Of a DNA stretch of 5,830 nucleotides, positions 5,394-5,830 are shown piece after piece. Each line of letters opens with the position of its first letter. Position 1 is the first letter of the stretch. Position numbers and translations under genes: made by a program. The DNA comes from Thermoactinomycetaceae bacterium (lineage in GTDB: Bacteria > Bacillota > Bacilli > Thermoactinomycetales > Thermoactinomycetaceae), in assembly GCA_025449475.1 (NCBI GenBank), contig JANWJM010000121.1:1-5830 (forward strand), given 5' to 3'. Under the pieces are notes generated by a model. It made no database searches. It worked only from the letters and a program-made list of their open reading frames with translations, and had not been told where the DNA came from.

Positions 5394-5830
5394 CGATTGA
5401 ATCAAAACATTTTAGCTCAACGTTATCAACTGCTTGAAACCATTGGCAATGGCGGAATGGCAACGGTCTACAAAGCGAAAGACCTCGCTTTAAATCGCAT
5501 CGTTGCCGTAAAAGTCATGAATCCTGAACTAACCCATGAAAAGGAATTTATTCAACGCTTTACTTGGGAGGCAAAGGCAACCGGAAGTTTATCTCACGAG
5601 AATATTGTCAGCATCTATGATGTTGGAAACGATCAACGAACCTACTATATGGTCATGGAATATGTCGATGGCATCACTTTAAAAGAACTCATTCACCAAA
5701 AAGGAAAGATTCCCCCTGACGAAGCCATCGACATCGCCTCCCAAATCTGTGATGCTCTGGCTCATGCGCATCAGAATCAAATCATTCACCGTGATATTAA
5801 ACCGCAAAACATTATGTGTTCAGCGGATGG
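5391..5830 (+). CDS. Hanks-type Ser/Thr protein kinase, N-terminal part (PrkC/PASTA-kinase-like)
   Basis: The first 146 codons of a eukaryotic-type kinase, cut by the right edge. Seen: RYQLLETIGNGGMATVYKA (11-29) with the glycine-rich loop, Lys41 in VAVKVM for ATP binding, Glu60 in WEAKA as its helix-C partner, the hinge MVMEYVDG (87-94), and the catalytic loop H133-R-D135-I-K137-P-Q-N140. All key residues to this point are intact. The order and wording match PrkC/StkP kinases, which are membrane-anchored and carry extracellular PASTA repeats, but that half is outside the window. The start is ATG 5391 (GTG 5388 is possible), with weak direct ribosome binding. In Bacillus the prkC gene follows the PP2C phosphatase gene prpC; here the upstream neighbour is a divergent terpene synthase, so this may be an additional orphan kinase rather than PrkC itself. 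Confidence 0.92.
   Translation, partial: MRLNQNILAQRYQLLETIGNGGMATVYKAKDLALNRIVAVKVMNPELTHEKEFIQRFTWEAKATGSLSHENIVSIYDVGNDQRTYYMVMEYVDGITLKELIHQKGKIPPDEAIDIASQICDALAHAHQNQIIHRDIKPQNIMCSAD

Noticed and set aside
5263..5463. Minus-strand frame across the kinase start
   Set aside because: Overlaps the glycine-rich loop coding region and the AT-rich leader; composition is not protein-like.

Overview
The low-GC sequence, AGGAGG-type ribosome binding sites and gene families (a YnzC/DUF896 protein, the remains of a YneB-like resolvase, a YtoP/YsdC-like M42 aminopeptidase and a Hanks-type kinase with the start of PrkC) point to a Bacillales chromosome. A terpene cyclase beside these genes would fit a filamentous, sporulating line such as Thermoactinomycetaceae or a Paenibacillus/Alicyclobacillus relative. 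That placement is inference; there is no rRNA or other taxonomic marker here.

Left part (1-2690), all on the minus strand. Reading down the minus strand: a decayed yneB-type serine recombinase gene (about 2073-2690), then an intact M42 metallo-aminopeptidase gene (960-2060) whose ribosome binding site overlaps the old recombinase stop codon, then an intrinsic terminator (about 918-951). Next comes a gene for a multi-pass membrane protein (start at 774) that runs off the left edge of the window. This last gene is a clean 258-codon open frame that is easily missed because it has no stop inside the window and uses a GTG start.

Middle part (2691-3922), all on the plus strand. The small DUF896/YnzC protein is divergent from the recombinase remnant, and a strong inverted repeat in the gap covers its ribosome binding site. 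It is followed by a small winged-helix regulator with a TTG start, a well-formed promoter and a palindrome over the -10 box, and then by an EthD-family dimeric alpha/beta-barrel protein with its own promoter and a strong hairpin downstream. In Bacillus subtilis yneB and ynzC are co-directional next to lexA-yneA. Here the pair is divergent, yneB is broken and no lexA is visible, so the locus has been rearranged.

Right part (3923-5830). A convergent intergenic region carries the hairpin, a 14-bp palindrome and an imperfect 19-bp direct repeat. After it lies a class I terpene synthase gene on the minus strand (4177-5142) with intact metal-binding motifs. Divergent from it is the start of a Ser/Thr protein kinase gene (5391 to beyond the right edge). 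Their shared 248-bp AT-rich gap holds a 26-bp palindrome around the likely -10 box of the terpene synthase, and a small hairpin plus a four-codon leader frame in front of the kinase. The cyclase has no P450 or prenyltransferase in view, so it looks like a stand-alone volatile-terpene gene. No CRISPR array, tRNA, rRNA or insertion sequence was seen. The least expected elements are the terpene cyclase/kinase divergon with its operator-like palindrome and the occluded ynzC ribosome binding site.
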